Position numbers and translations under genes: made by a program. Below, piece by piece: positions 1 to 8,240 of a DNA stretch of 64,000 bases; positions within the stretch are counted from its first letter, which is position 1; the number at the start of each line of letters is the position of its first letter. The stretch is taken from positions 4,197 through 68,196 of the forward strand of contig DASZXK010000192.1 in assembly GCA_035545855.1 (NCBI GenBank). The letters run 5' to 3'. The stretch comes from DASZVB01 sp035545855 (lineage in GTDB: Bacteria; Myxococcota_A; Polyangia; Polyangiales; Polyangiaceae). The notes beneath the pieces were generated by a model that was not told the origin of the DNA, searched no databases, and saw only the letters and a list, made by a program, of their open reading frames with translations.

Positions 1-61
1 GGACGTTCGCCTGGACGAGCAGGAGGGCCAGGGCAAACGCCAAGAACGCCGCGTTCCTCAT
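1..61 (-). CDS. mreD: MreD-like rod shape membrane protein, N-terminus only
   Basis: Only the first 20 codons lie in the window. The ATG is at 61-59 and the readable start is a hydrophobic helix (Met-Arg-Asn, then Ala/Leu/Phe-rich), as expected for the first membrane segment of MreD. It begins 3 bases after the mreC stop, in the conserved mreB-mreC-mreD order. MreD is an inner-membrane partner of MreC in the cell-wall elongation complex. The name rests mainly on gene order because the rest of the protein is outside the window. Confidence 0.6.
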   Translation of the reverse strand, partial: MRNAAFLAFALALLLVQANV

Positions 62-64
62 GGG

Positions 65-916
65 TCACCGCTTCGGGGGCGCGCAGTCCTTCGCGTCCGT
101 TTGCACGATGAGGACCTCGTCCAGCCGAGAGAAGTCGACGGTGGGCTTCGCGTCCACCTGCTGGTAGATGCCGAAGTCACGCTTCACGACGTCCGTGATC
201 GTCGCGACGGGGATGCCGCGCGGAAACCGGCAGCCGTACCCGCTCGTCACGAGCACGTCCCCCTGCTCCACCTCGTCCGTGCGCTGCACGTATTCCACGC
301 GGATCACGTAGCGGGACGGGTCCCCGACGCCTCTCACGAAACCGCGCGCGCCCGTCCGCTCCACGACGACGTCGACGCCGAAGCCGCTGTCCACGCTGAG
401 CTGCACGTCGACCCGTTCGCCGGCGACGCGCTGGACCGTGCCGACGACGCCGTCCAGGGAAATGACGGGCATGTTCGGCCGGATGCCGGGGGCGGGGTTG
501 TCGAGGGCGAGGTGCGCGACGCGGAAATACTCGGTGATGTCCTTGGCGATGACGACGGCGCTCACCGTCTCTGCCTTGGCCGTTTCCCGGAGCCCCACGA
601 GGCGCCGGAGGCGCCGGTTCTCGCCTTCCACCGCCGAGAGCTTCCGGACGTCCCCGCGGAGGCGCGCGTTCTCGTAGGCGAGCTTGTTGTTGTCCTCCTT
701 CACGTCCACCAGATAGACGTACCCCGAGAGGAGGTTCGACGCGCCACGGGCGACGGCGGACGCGAAATACTCCACCGGCGTCGACAGGCGGAGGAGCGCC
801 CGATCGATGGGGCCGAGGTCCTCGGGGTTCCGGATGCTCGCGCGGAGGAAAAAGAACGGGACGGCGAGCAGCAGAACGACGAGGAAGATGTCTCTGTAGC
901 GTCGAAACCGATTCAA
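65..916 (-). CDS. mreC: Rod shape-determining protein MreC
   Basis: The 283-residue protein has the MreC layout. A single N-terminal membrane segment (about 9-25, ending FFFLRASIR) is followed by a coiled coil (about 70-105, Glu/Asn/Arg-rich) and a periplasmic beta-rich domain with the family hallmarks DGVVGTVQRV and DVLVTSGYG plus a conserved FPRGIPV. MreC links cytoplasmic MreB filaments to MreD, RodA and PBP2 during lateral wall synthesis. The start codon is TTG (916-914), chosen because it gives a short basic N-terminus before the membrane helix. It lies 12 bases after the mreB stop, so the genes are co-transcribed. Only the exact start is uncertain. Confidence 0.95.
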   Translation of the reverse strand: MNRFRRYRDIFLVVLLLAVPFFFLRASIRNPEDLGPIDRALLRLSTPVEYFASAVARGASNLLSGYVYLVDVKEDNNKLAYENARLRGDVRKLSAVEGENRRLRRLVGLRETAKAETVSAVVIAKDITEYFRVAHLALDNPAPGIRPNMPVISLDGVVGTVQRVAGERVDVQLSVDSGFGVDVVVERTGARGFVRGVGDPSRYVIRVEYVQRTDEVEQGDVLVTSGYGCRFPRGIPVATITDVVKRDFGIYQQVDAKPTVDFSRLDEVLIVQTDAKDCAPPKR

Positions 917-928
917 GCAGCGCCAGTG

Positions 929-1963
929 TTACCCAATGGCGACTTCTTTCAACAGCTCGATGTGATCGAGCGTCTTCCCGCTTCCGAGCACGACGGCGCT
1001 GATCGGGTCGTCCGCGACCATCACCGGCAGGCCGGTCTCCTCGCGGAGGAGGACGTCTATGTTCTTCAGGAGCGCGCCGCCGCCGGTGAGGACGACGCCC
1101 TTGTCCACGATGTCCGCCGCCAGCTCCGGCGGCGTGCGTTCGAGCGCGAGGAGGACGGCTTCCACGATCGCGTTGATGGGCTCCGCGAGGGCCTCGCGGA
1201 TCTCGTCCGAGTTCACGACGACGGTCTTCGGGATGCCGGCGACCATGTCCCGGCCCTTCACTTCCATCGTCATCTGCTCGTCGAGCGCGTACGCGTTGCC
1301 GATCGTCATCTTGATGCGCTCGGCCGTCTGCTCGCCGATGGCGAGGTTGTACTTGCGCTTCATGTAGGCGACGATGGCCTCGTCCATCTTGTCCCCGCCG
1401 ACGCGGACGCTCTGGGAGTAGACGATTCCGGCGAGGGAAATCACCGCGACCTCGGTCGTCCCGCCGCCGATGTCGACGACCATGTTCCCGCTCGGTTCCG
1501 TGATGGGGAGGCCCGCGCCGATGGCGGCCGCCATCGGCTCCTCGATGAGGTACACCTCGCGAGCGCCGGCGCTCTCGGCGCTCTCCTTCACCGCTCGCTT
1601 TTCGACCTCCGTGATGCCGAAGGGGACGCAGATGATGATGCGGGGCTTCACCAGCGTCCGGCGGTTGTGCGCCCGGGTGATGAAGTAGCGAAGCATCGCT
1701 TCGGTGATCTCGAAGTCGGCGATGACGCCGTCGCGGAGGGGCCGGATGGCCTGGATGTTCCCCGGGGTGCGCCCGAGCATCTCCTTCGCCTCACGGCCGA
1801 CGGCGAGCACGCTCTTGTCACCGCGGGCGTCTCGCTGGACGGCGACGACGGAGGGCTCGCAGCTCACGATCCCCTTCCCCTTCACGTAGATGAGGGTGGT
1901 CGCCGTCCCGAGGTCGATGGCGAGGTCGTTCGAGAAGAGGCCGTAGAGCCAGTCGAAAATCAT
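929..1963 (-). CDS. mreB: Cell shape-determining actin homologue MreB
   Basis: The 344-residue protein is a full-length MreB. Visible motifs are phosphate-1 DLGTATTLIYVKG near residue 17, the connect and phosphate-2 region VVDIGGGTTEVAVIS near 165, and the adenosine loop VVLTGGGALLKNID near 290. MreB polymerises under the membrane and directs the elongation-specific wall machinery. It is the first gene of the mre operon, with ATG at 1963-1961. The upstream 194-base gap (1964-2157) contains two nested dyads at 2112-2143 and presumably the operon promoter, which I could not identify with confidence. Confidence 0.98.
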   Translation of the reverse strand: MIFDWLYGLFSNDLAIDLGTATTLIYVKGKGIVSCEPSVVAVQRDARGDKSVLAVGREAKEMLGRTPGNIQAIRPLRDGVIADFEITEAMLRYFITRAHNRRTLVKPRIIICVPFGITEVEKRAVKESAESAGAREVYLIEEPMAAAIGAGLPITEPSGNMVVDIGGGTTEVAVISLAGIVYSQSVRVGGDKMDEAIVAYMKRKYNLAIGEQTAERIKMTIGNAYALDEQMTMEVKGRDMVAGIPKTVVVNSDEIREALAEPINAIVEAVLLALERTPPELAADIVDKGVVLTGGGALLKNIDVLLREETGLPVMVADDPISAVVLGSGKTLDHIELLKEVAIG

Positions 1964-2111
1964 CCGAGCTCAGTTCCGGAGCGAGGGGGCAAAAACGCGA
2001 AAGCGCCTACGAAACCGCCCGTCCGGAAGTGGCCTGGTCGTAACACGCGGCTCGGGCCCTTCGCAATCCGCCCGAACGCGGCGCGCCACGATTTTACGGA
2101 AGGCGCGCCCC

Positions 2112-2143
2112 TTCCTAACCAGTTGAAATAGTTAGGAAACTGG
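2112..2143. repeat. Two overlapping inverted repeats between mreB and the RRM gene
   Basis: The 8-base arms TTCCTAAC (2112-2119) and GTTAGGAA (2131-2138) are perfectly complementary around an 11-base loop. A second dyad, CCAGTT (2119-2124) with AACTGG (2138-2143), overlaps the first, so the two stems cannot both form. They lie just past the stop of the minus-strand RRM gene and upstream of mreB. No T-tract follows on the minus strand, so this is not a standard intrinsic terminator. It could be an operator, an RNA switch or a factor-assisted terminator. Confidence 0.5.
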
Positions 2144-2157
2144 AGGTAGGCGCCCGT

Positions 2158-3075
2158 TCAGTCGTCGTCGTCGTCGTACATGCCGCGGGCCCGGGGGCCG
2201 CGGAGGCCCTCGCCGTCCCGCCGGTTCGGCTTGCGATCGGAGCGACCCGCGCCGCCACCCGCACCGCCACCGCGCTTCTTCTTGTTCTTCCCGCGGCGGT
2301 CGTCCCCGCCCTCTTCCGGGGGCGGTCCACCGCCAGGGTCTCCGCCGCCGCCTTCCCCCCCGCCCCAACGGGGCTCGTCACGGCCGGCAAAGGAGCGCGG
2401 CGGGTAGCCGCCGCCCGGCGGCGGTCCTCCGGCCCCTCCGCCGAACGACGGACGAGGAGGACGCGGCCCCGTGCCTCGCGCGTGCGCGATGCTCGCCGAG
2501 ATGCGTCTCCCCTTGAGCTCCGCCTCGCGAAGCGAATCCACCGCGGCTTGCGCCGCTTCGGCGCTTCCGAGGGTGACGAACCCGAAGCCGCGCGGTCGAC
2601 CCGTCGCGGCGTCCAGCGGGAGATTCACGCGCTGGACCGACTCGACTCCCGCGCGCTGGAGCATCTGCTCGACCTCGGCGGGCGAGGTGTCGTACGGGAG
2701 GTTCCCGAGATAGAGCGTGCGATCTTCCGAAGCGCCGCCGCCGGGGCCGCCGCCGGACGGACCACGGTCGAAGCCGCCTTCGCGTGGTGCCCCTCCGCCT
2801 TCACGCTTGGGCGGGCCAGCCTGGAACGGCCGGACGGAGATGGAGCGGCCGGATTGCATGGAGCCGTCCAGCGCCTGCCGGGCCGCGATGGCCTCCTGTT
2901 CCGCGGAAAGAGTCACGAACCCGAAGCCTCGCGGGCGGCCCGTCGCGCGATCGCGCGGGACACTCACGTCCACGACGGTGCCGCCGGTGGCTTCGAACAG
3001 CTGTCGAAGCACCGCTTCGGAGATCGAATCTGGCAAGCCCGCTACGAAGAGCTTGCAACGGTCGTCGATCGCCAT
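2158..3075 (-). CDS. RNA-binding protein with two RRM domains and a Gly/Arg-rich tail
   Basis: The 305-residue protein has two RNA recognition motifs. The first (about 7-85) carries RNP2-like LFVAGL and RNP1 RGFGFVTL. The second (about 120-200) has LYLGNL and again RGFGFVTL. Both contain aromatic residues expected to stack on RNA bases. A low-complexity tail from about 205 is rich in Gly, Pro, Arg and Lys and ends in a run of five Asp. Bacterial RRM proteins are usually about 80-130 residues with one RRM and bind RNA, often in cold adaptation. Two RRMs plus an RGG-like tail is closer to eukaryotic hnRNP architecture. The gene looks monocistronic, transcribed away from the lipid kinase across a 234-base gap (3076-3309). 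RNA binding is confident; targets are unknown. Confidence 0.9.
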   Translation of the reverse strand: MAIDDRCKLFVAGLPDSISEAVLRQLFEATGGTVVDVSVPRDRATGRPRGFGFVTLSAEQEAIAARQALDGSMQSGRSISVRPFQAGPPKREGGGAPREGGFDRGPSGGGPGGGASEDRTLYLGNLPYDTSPAEVEQMLQRAGVESVQRVNLPLDAATGRPRGFGFVTLGSAEAAQAAVDSLREAELKGRRISASIAHARGTGPRPPRPSFGGGAGGPPPGGGYPPRSFAGRDEPRWGGGEGGGGDPGGGPPPEEGGDDRRGKNKKKRGGGAGGGAGRSDRKPNRRDGEGLRGPRARGMYDDDDD

Positions 3076-3309
3076 TTGAGTCCCGGCCCTCTTGGAATTC
3101 TTGGGTTGGCCAGGGTCGAACCCCTAGAGCCTCTTCACGATATCGTTTTCGACTGGGCCGTCAAGCGCGGAGACGAGGGGTTCGGGGTGGACCCACGGAA
3201 CGGGTTCCGACGGACTGCTCGTCCTTTGGAGGACCGGCGAGGCGTGCGAACATCCGGCGCCCGCGGGGAGGGGTCCCCCGTCTCAGGAGCCTCAGAAGCC
3301 GATTTCGAG

Positions 3310-4233
3310 ATGAAAATTCGAGTCATCGTGAATCCCAAAGCCGGCGCCGGGGCTGCCGGCGCGAGACTTCCACTCATCACGCGGGCGCTCGAGGCGCGCG
3401 GCGTGGCGTACGACGTCGTGCAGACGGGTGGCCCCGGAGATGCGACGGTCCTCGCTCGCCGTGCCCGGGAAGACGGGGTGACCACGATCGCCGTCGTCGG
3501 GGGCGACGGGACGCTGAACGAGGTCGTCCAGGCGTACGTGGGCGCCGACGGCCAGCCGATCGAGGGGCCCGAACTCGCCCTGATCCCAGCCGGGACCGGA
3601 GGCGACTTCCGGCGTGCCCTCTCGGTCCCGAAACATCCGGAAGCCGCCGTCCAGCGGCTCCTCGCCGGGAAGGCGGAGCGCGTCGATCTCGGCGTCGTGG
3701 ACCTCACGGGAGACGACGGGCGGCCCGTCCGTCGGGCGTTCGTCAACATCGCGAGCTTCGGGGTCTCCGGGAAGATCGACCGGGTCGTGAATCGAAGCCC
3801 GAAGTGGATGGGCGGGCGTCTCGCGTTCGCGCTCGGGTCGGTGCGCGCGATGAGCACGTACCGGAACGCGAAGGTGAAGGTCCGGGTGGACGGAAAGGAC
3901 TGGTACGAGGGGCGCGTCGTCGTCGTGGCCGTCGCGAACGGCCGGTACTTCGGCGGAGGAATGCACATCGCGCCGGAAGCAGTCCTCGACGACGGCCTGT
4001 TCGACGTCGTCACGGTGGGAGACATGTCCTTCCTCGAGTCGCTCGTCGTGTCACCGTCGCTCTACCGGGGGAAGCACCTCGCCGCGAAGCGCGTGACGTC
4101 GATCCGCGGTCGCCTCGTCGAGGCGCTGCCGCTCGGGCCCGAGCCCGTCTACGTCGACACCGACGGCGAAGCGCCGGGCCGCCTGCCGCTCGCGATCCGC
4201 GTGCTCCCGGGGGCGCTCACCGTGCGGGCGTGA
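3310..4233 (+). CDS. Diacylglycerol/YegS-type lipid kinase
   Basis: The 307-residue protein belongs to the diacylglycerol kinase catalytic-domain family. It begins MKIRVIVNPKAGAG, has the nucleotide-binding GGDGTLNEVVQ near residue 62, and shows PAGTGGDF and GGGMHIAPEAVLDDGLFDV further on, all typical of YegS/BmrU proteins. Such enzymes phosphorylate diacylglycerol or related lipids at the inner membrane for phospholipid recycling. The reading frame is open far upstream, but ATG 3310 is chosen because the conserved NPKAG strand starts right after it. The 3' end overlaps the convergent gene by 17 bases. The exact lipid substrate cannot be read from the sequence. Confidence 0.9.
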   Translation: MKIRVIVNPKAGAGAAGARLPLITRALEARGVAYDVVQTGGPGDATVLARRAREDGVTTIAVVGGDGTLNEVVQAYVGADGQPIEGPELALIPAGTGGDFRRALSVPKHPEAAVQRLLAGKAERVDLGVVDLTGDDGRPVRRAFVNIASFGVSGKIDRVVNRSPKWMGGRLAFALGSVRAMSTYRNAKVKVRVDGKDWYEGRVVVVAVANGRYFGGGMHIAPEAVLDDGLFDVVTVGDMSFLESLVVSPSLYRGKHLAAKRVTSIRGRLVEALPLGPEPVYVDTDGEAPGRLPLAIRVLPGALTVRA

Positions 4234-5263
4234 CCGTCGGCGCCTGCGGCCCGGCGGGTGCGGGCGACGGGGGTGCGGTCGCCGGCGCGGCGCTCACCGG
4301 CGCCGGGTCGGGAACGACCACGATGCGATCTTCCTCTTCGAGGGACAGCGCCGAGATGGCGCGGAAGGAGACGCCGTCGCAGTGGCGCTCCAGGACGACC
4401 GGGCTCACGGCCTGCACCGCGCAACGGGACGACGGGAAGTTCGGCTCGATCGCGAGCGCGAGGACCTGGGTCGCCTGACCGATGGCCTCCGCTCGGGCCA
4501 GGGCGTCCGTCGGCGAGACGGCGGAGAGAGTGACGGCTTCGCCGAGGCGCGAGAAGAGGTCGGGGCCCGTCACGTAGGCGGAGACGACGCCCCCGTTCGA
4601 GAGCTCGAGTCCGACGTCGAAGACGGCCTCCCGCGGGCTCTGCACCTTCCCTTCCGGGATGGCGTAGGAAACGACGACGGTCTTGACGCATCGATCGTCG
4701 TCACAACGCGCCGCGGGCTCCGACAGCCGGTAGGCGAAGATCATGTCCGAATCGAGCTCCGACGTGCGCTTGCCCCACGAGCGCACCGCCGCCACGTGCT
4801 TCACCCAGGAGACGAGCTGGGACACGAGCCTCCGACGACCCGCGTCGGCCGCGGCGAGCCTCGACTGCATCGCCTCGATCTTCGCGTCGAACGAGTGCTC
4901 CGTGCGAGCGCGGTACTCCGCGGCGAGCTCGAGCTCCACGAGGCGCGTCGCCGCGCGATCGGCATATTTTCCGTGAGGAACGACCCGGAGGAAGCCTTCG
5001 AGCCCCTGCGCGTCGTTCCAGACGCGGCCGAGCGTGTCCGGCTCGGTGCGTGCGAGATAGCTGCGAACCTCCTTCTCGTACGACCCCCGGGCCCAGCGGC
5101 TCACGTAGTCGTAGCCGGCGCCGAGCTTGCCCCCGACGTTCTCCGCGAGGCGGAAACGCCGATACGCCGCGTACTCCTCCGGAGAGACCGTCGTGTGCCG
5201 CCCGAGCTCCGAGCAGCCGAGCACGGCGAGCGCGGCGGCGAGGAACGTAGCCCGCGCCGTCAT
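4217..5263 (-). CDS. Lipoprotein of unknown function
   Basis: The 348-residue protein starts with a signal peptide ending in a lipobox (AVLGC, Cys 16), so it should be anchored to a membrane. The body has no motif I recognise. A helical stretch at about 60-150 is rich in Glu, Arg and Ala, two Cys pairs are visible, and the C-terminal 25 residues are Pro/Ala. The open frame extends upstream, but ATG 5263 is chosen because it immediately precedes the signal peptide and overlaps the previous gene's stop. It is the last gene of the operon running from 8218, so it is probably made together with pepP and three other exported proteins. Confidence 0.8.
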   Translation of the reverse strand: MTARATFLAAALAVLGCSELGRHTTVSPEEYAAYRRFRLAENVGGKLGAGYDYVSRWARGSYEKEVRSYLARTEPDTLGRVWNDAQGLEGFLRVVPHGKYADRAATRLVELELAAEYRARTEHSFDAKIEAMQSRLAAADAGRRRLVSQLVSWVKHVAAVRSWGKRTSELDSDMIFAYRLSEPAARCDDDRCVKTVVVSYAIPEGKVQSPREAVFDVGLELSNGGVVSAYVTGPDLFSRLGEAVTLSAVSPTDALARAEAIGQATQVLALAIEPNFPSSRCAVQAVSPVVLERHCDGVSFRAISALSLEEEDRIVVVPDPAPVSAAPATAPPSPAPAGPQAPTVTPAR

Positions 5264-5673
5264 TTGCCCTCCGGGCAGAAGTCGCACTCCGTGGGCACCA
5301 CGGGCGACTCGTCCGCCACGTACGTGGCGTAGTCGTCGCAGCTCGCGTCGAGGAGCGCGCGGAGGCACACCTCGCCGTCGTGTACGAGCGGCTGACAGTC
5401 CGCGGGGAACGCCGTCACGAGCGGCGGGTTCCGGCTGCACTGGTAGTCGCAGGTCTTCGTCGCGATCGCGCACTCGTCGCAGCGGCGGCAATCGACGGTC
5501 TTGTGCGCCGAGAAGAACCGGGGCGCGTCCAGCGCTTGCACGGGCTGTCCGCACGAGCCGATGTCCCCGGGAACGGGCGCGGCGCAGAGCAGCGCCGTGA
5601 CGATGGCGGCGCCGAGCCGACGTCTCGGACGGGGGCTCGACGGCCCCGGTCGGGGTCTCACGGTCTTCGTCAC
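5260..5673 (-). CDS. Exported Cys-rich protein of unknown function
   Basis: The 137-residue protein (GTG start) has an Arg/Pro-rich N-terminus, a hydrophobic segment (about 23-35) and then a mature part with about a dozen cysteines, including CRRCDEC and CDYQC. This suggests a disulfide-bonded or metal-binding extracytoplasmic domain. The GTG at 5673 overlaps the upstream TGA as GTGA, and the 3' end overlaps the next ATG as ATGA, so it is translationally coupled on both sides. A second GTG twelve bases downstream is an alternative start. I do not recognise the family. Confidence 0.7.
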   Translation of the reverse strand: MTKTVRPRPGPSSPRPRRRLGAAIVTALLCAAPVPGDIGSCGQPVQALDAPRFFSAHKTVDCRRCDECAIATKTCDYQCSRNPPLVTAFPADCQPLVHDGEVCLRALLDASCDDYATYVADESPVVPTECDFCPEGK

Positions 5674-6266
5674 AGGAACCCCTCGAAATCGTAGATCACG
5701 GCGAGCTCCGCCGACACGATGGGGATCGCCGTACGCGGCGTGTCGAGCGTGGCGGCGCCGTAGAAGAGGCTTCCGACGAGCGACGCGCTCACCGCGACGC
5801 CGGCCGTGGCGAAGAAGAGGCCGCCGGCGGCGAGCTCGAATCCGGCGTTGAGGTCCGGTTCCACGACGATGGGAACGCCCGCGCGCGCGGTCACGCCCCA
5901 CCTCGGGACCGGACGGTAGAGGAATTGATAGGACGGCGTGAGGACCTCCTGGGGCACGCCCTCGAGCGCGAACGACGCGTGCAGCGAGACGCCGTGGGAA
6001 AACGGTCGCGCCGAACCGAGGAGGGCGCCGAGCTGGACGTCCGCGTACGGCGCCGTCAGCGACAGGGACTCCGCGTCGCTCCCGAGCTCGGTGCGGAGCC
6101 GGTAGGGGTTGTTGAAGCGGATCCCGCGTCCCAGGCCGAACCCGGCGAAGAGGTGGTACGGCGTGTCCGGATTCACGGGGCGATCGAGGGGCGTCGCGGA
6201 CGCGCGGACGGGCGCAAGGACGCTCACGAGCGCCGCGCCCAGCCCGAACGCCCCGGATCGAGTCAC
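5670..6266 (-). CDS. Exported protein, probable small outer-membrane barrel-like protein
   Basis: The 198-residue protein starts with GTG and a signal peptide (GLGAALVSVLAPVRASA). The mature chain is rich in alternating hydrophobic/polar stretches with Gly and aromatics, for example FAGFGLGRGIRF and FELAAGGLFFATAG, and it ends IYDFEGFL. This resembles a small outer-membrane beta-barrel, although the terminal residue is Leu rather than Phe. It starts 16 bases after the pepP stop and is coupled by GTGA to the Cys-rich gene downstream. The barrel call is an inference from composition. Confidence 0.65.
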   Translation of the reverse strand: MTRSGAFGLGAALVSVLAPVRASATPLDRPVNPDTPYHLFAGFGLGRGIRFNNPYRLRTELGSDAESLSLTAPYADVQLGALLGSARPFSHGVSLHASFALEGVPQEVLTPSYQFLYRPVPRWGVTARAGVPIVVEPDLNAGFELAAGGLFFATAGVAVSASLVGSLFYGAATLDTPRTAIPIVSAELAVIYDFEGFL

Positions 6267-6282
6267 GGTCCCCGTTCCGCTC

Positions 6283-7584
6283 TCACTTGCGACAGGCGAG
6301 CTCGACGTCCCGCCTGCGCTTCGGGATCGCCTCCGACAGGACCCGACACCCGTCCGCCGTGACGAGCACGTCGTCCTCGATGCGGACGCCGATGCCGCGG
6401 TACTCCGCGGGCGCCTGATCGTCGTGAGCCGCCACGTAGATCCCCGGCTCGACCGTGAACACGACGCCCTCTTCCAGGGGCCGTGGCTTTCCGCCGACGA
6501 AGTACCGCCCGACGTCGTGCACGTCCATCCCGAGGTAGTGACTCGTCTTGTGCATGTAGTAGCGCTTGTAGCGTTCCTCGGAGATGGCGGCGTCCACCGG
6601 ACCCTGGACGAGGCCGAGCTCGACGAGGCCCTCCGTGATCACGCGCACGCTCTCCGCGTGAACGGCGTCGAGCGTCGCTCCGGGCTTCGTCGCGGCGATG
6701 CTCGCGTCCTGGGCAGCGAGGACGAGGTCGTAGATTCGACGCTGGGGGGGCGTGAACTCCCCGCTAACGGGAAACGTGCGCGTGACGTCGGCGGCGTAGT
6801 AGCCGTACTCCGCGCCCGCATCGACGAGGAGCAGATCCCCGGCGTCCATCTTCCGGTCGTTCTGGTGATAGTGAAGGATCGTCGAGTTCGCTCCGGAGCC
6901 GACGATCGGCGCGTAGGCCGGCCGCTCCGAGCCGTTCCGGCGGAACACGCCGCGCAGCAACGCCTCGATCTCGTACTCGTGCATGCCCGGGCGAACCGCG
7001 GCCATCGCCGCGACGTGCGCCTCGGCGGTGATGTCGATGGCGCGCTGGAGGAGCGCGACCTCCCCGGCGTCCTTCTTCCGGCGGAGCTCGTGGAGCACCG
7101 TCTCCGTGTCCACGATTTCCGTCGGGTACGACGACCCGCGACGCGCGCGCGGACGGGTGCGCTCGAGCGCCGAGAGCACCCGATCGTCCGCGGCGCGGTC
7201 CCGCCCGATGCGGTAGTAGAGACGATCCGCGTTCTCGAGGAAGTCCGGCAGGCGCTGCGCGAGCTCGGCGATCGGAAACGCCTCGACGGCGCCGAACTCG
7301 GCCACGGCGCCGTCGACCCCCGCCCGGGGCCCGTCCCAGGTCTCGCGCTCCGGATCCTTCGGGCGCACGAAGAGCACGAACGGCTTTTCGTGCACGCGGG
7401 AGAGCACGAGGACGGACTCCGGTTCATCGAACCCCGCGAGGTAGTGGAAGTCGGAGTCCTGGCGGTATTCGTGCTCGACGTCGTTGTTCCGGATGGCCTG
7501 CGGCGCAGAGAAGACGACGAGCACCCCGGACTTCATCGCCTCGAGGACCCTCGCGCGACGTTCCGCGAAGACTGGATCGATCAT
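6283..7584 (-). CDS. pepP: Xaa-Pro aminopeptidase (aminopeptidase P)
   Basis: The 433-residue protein matches aminopeptidase P in length and layout: an N-terminal domain beginning with the family-typical YRQDSDFHYLAGF, then a pita-bread catalytic domain. Metal ligands are visible in VDAGAEYGYYAADVTRTFP (two Asp), HYLGMDVHDVG (His), VFTVEPGIYV (Glu) and GVRIEDDVLVT (Glu). It removes N-terminal residues preceding proline and needs two divalent metal ions. No signal peptide is seen, so it is probably cytoplasmic although its operon neighbours are exported. ATG 7584 is 13 bases after the upstream stop. Confidence 0.96.
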   Translation of the reverse strand: MIDPVFAERRARVLEAMKSGVLVVFSAPQAIRNNDVEHEYRQDSDFHYLAGFDEPESVLVLSRVHEKPFVLFVRPKDPERETWDGPRAGVDGAVAEFGAVEAFPIAELAQRLPDFLENADRLYYRIGRDRAADDRVLSALERTRPRARRGSSYPTEIVDTETVLHELRRKKDAGEVALLQRAIDITAEAHVAAMAAVRPGMHEYEIEALLRGVFRRNGSERPAYAPIVGSGANSTILHYHQNDRKMDAGDLLLVDAGAEYGYYAADVTRTFPVSGEFTPPQRRIYDLVLAAQDASIAATKPGATLDAVHAESVRVITEGLVELGLVQGPVDAAISEERYKRYYMHKTSHYLGMDVHDVGRYFVGGKPRPLEEGVVFTVEPGIYVAAHDDQAPAEYRGIGVRIEDDVLVTADGCRVLSEAIPKRRRDVELACRK

Positions 7585-7597
7585 GGGCGCGAGAAGC

Positions 7598-8218
7598 TTA
7601 GTACGGATCGCCCCCGCCGGACGGCCCCGAGCCCGCCGAGCCTCGAGCCGCGTACGGCGATCCCTTGACGCGCATGCGAGCGCCCCGCCGGAGGTACGCC
7701 GCGACGTTCCCCCGCCCCGCGTGCGTCGAGAGCCGCACCTCGTAGTCCCCCGGTTCGGCGGGACAGAAGGGCCCCTCCTCGCCGAGCACGACCCAGCGCC
7801 GCCCTTGATTCGCGAGCGTCACGGAGACGCCTTTCGGACCGACCACCTCGGCCTCCAGATCGTCCACGGGAGCGTCCGCGACGGCGAAGACCCGGAAACA
7901 GTCCCCGCGCACGGCCGTAAACGGCAATCGAACGGGAGGGCCCGCCTCGTCGACGATCCCCGTCGCGTGCGCGTGACGATCCAGGCCCGTCACCGGCCCG
8001 CACGCGACGGAGAGCCGGAGCGCGTCCACGCGAGCGTCCCTGCCCGGCGAAAATCCGACCAGGCACGAGCGCCACGGCGACTGAGCCGAAACCGCGGAAG
8101 TCGCGGCGACCGCTCGGGTGCCGGCGCCACCCGGCGTTCCCCCTGCAGCGGACCCCGGAAGCTCGACGGCGAGGGACACGAGCGCGACGGCGAGCGCGCG
8201 GGCGTTTGACTGACGCAT
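7598..8218 (-). CDS. Exported protein of unknown function, first gene of the pepP operon
   Basis: The 206-residue protein has a signal peptide after ATG 8218 (SNARALAVALVSLAVELPGSAAG). The mature part is beta-rich with Cys residues that could pair (WRSCLVGF, LSVACGPV, RGDCFRVF, GPFCPAE) and a segment, GDYEVRLSTHAGRGNVAAYL, that looks like a domain of the bacterial Ig or pre-peptidase type. The frame is open further upstream, but that part overlaps the divergent gene at 8241 and has no signal-like character. No family name can be given. It heads the minus-strand operon ending at 4217. Confidence 0.7.
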   Translation of the reverse strand: MRQSNARALAVALVSLAVELPGSAAGGTPGGAGTRAVAATSAVSAQSPWRSCLVGFSPGRDARVDALRLSVACGPVTGLDRHAHATGIVDEAGPPVRLPFTAVRGDCFRVFAVADAPVDDLEAEVVGPKGVSVTLANQGRRWVVLGEEGPFCPAEPGDYEVRLSTHAGRGNVAAYLRRGARMRVKGSPYAARGSAGSGPSGGGDPY

Positions 8219-8240
8219 CGCGCCAGGGTACTCCGTAATC

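Noticed and set aside
2112..2138. Intrinsic terminator of the RRM gene
   Set aside because: The hairpin is good but there is no T-tract on the minus strand after it; GGGGCGCGCC follows instead.
3090..3130. A stretch with GGGTCGAACCCC that recalls a tRNA T-arm
   Set aside because: The remaining tRNA arms cannot be drawn on either strand, and the possible T-stem has the wrong loop size.
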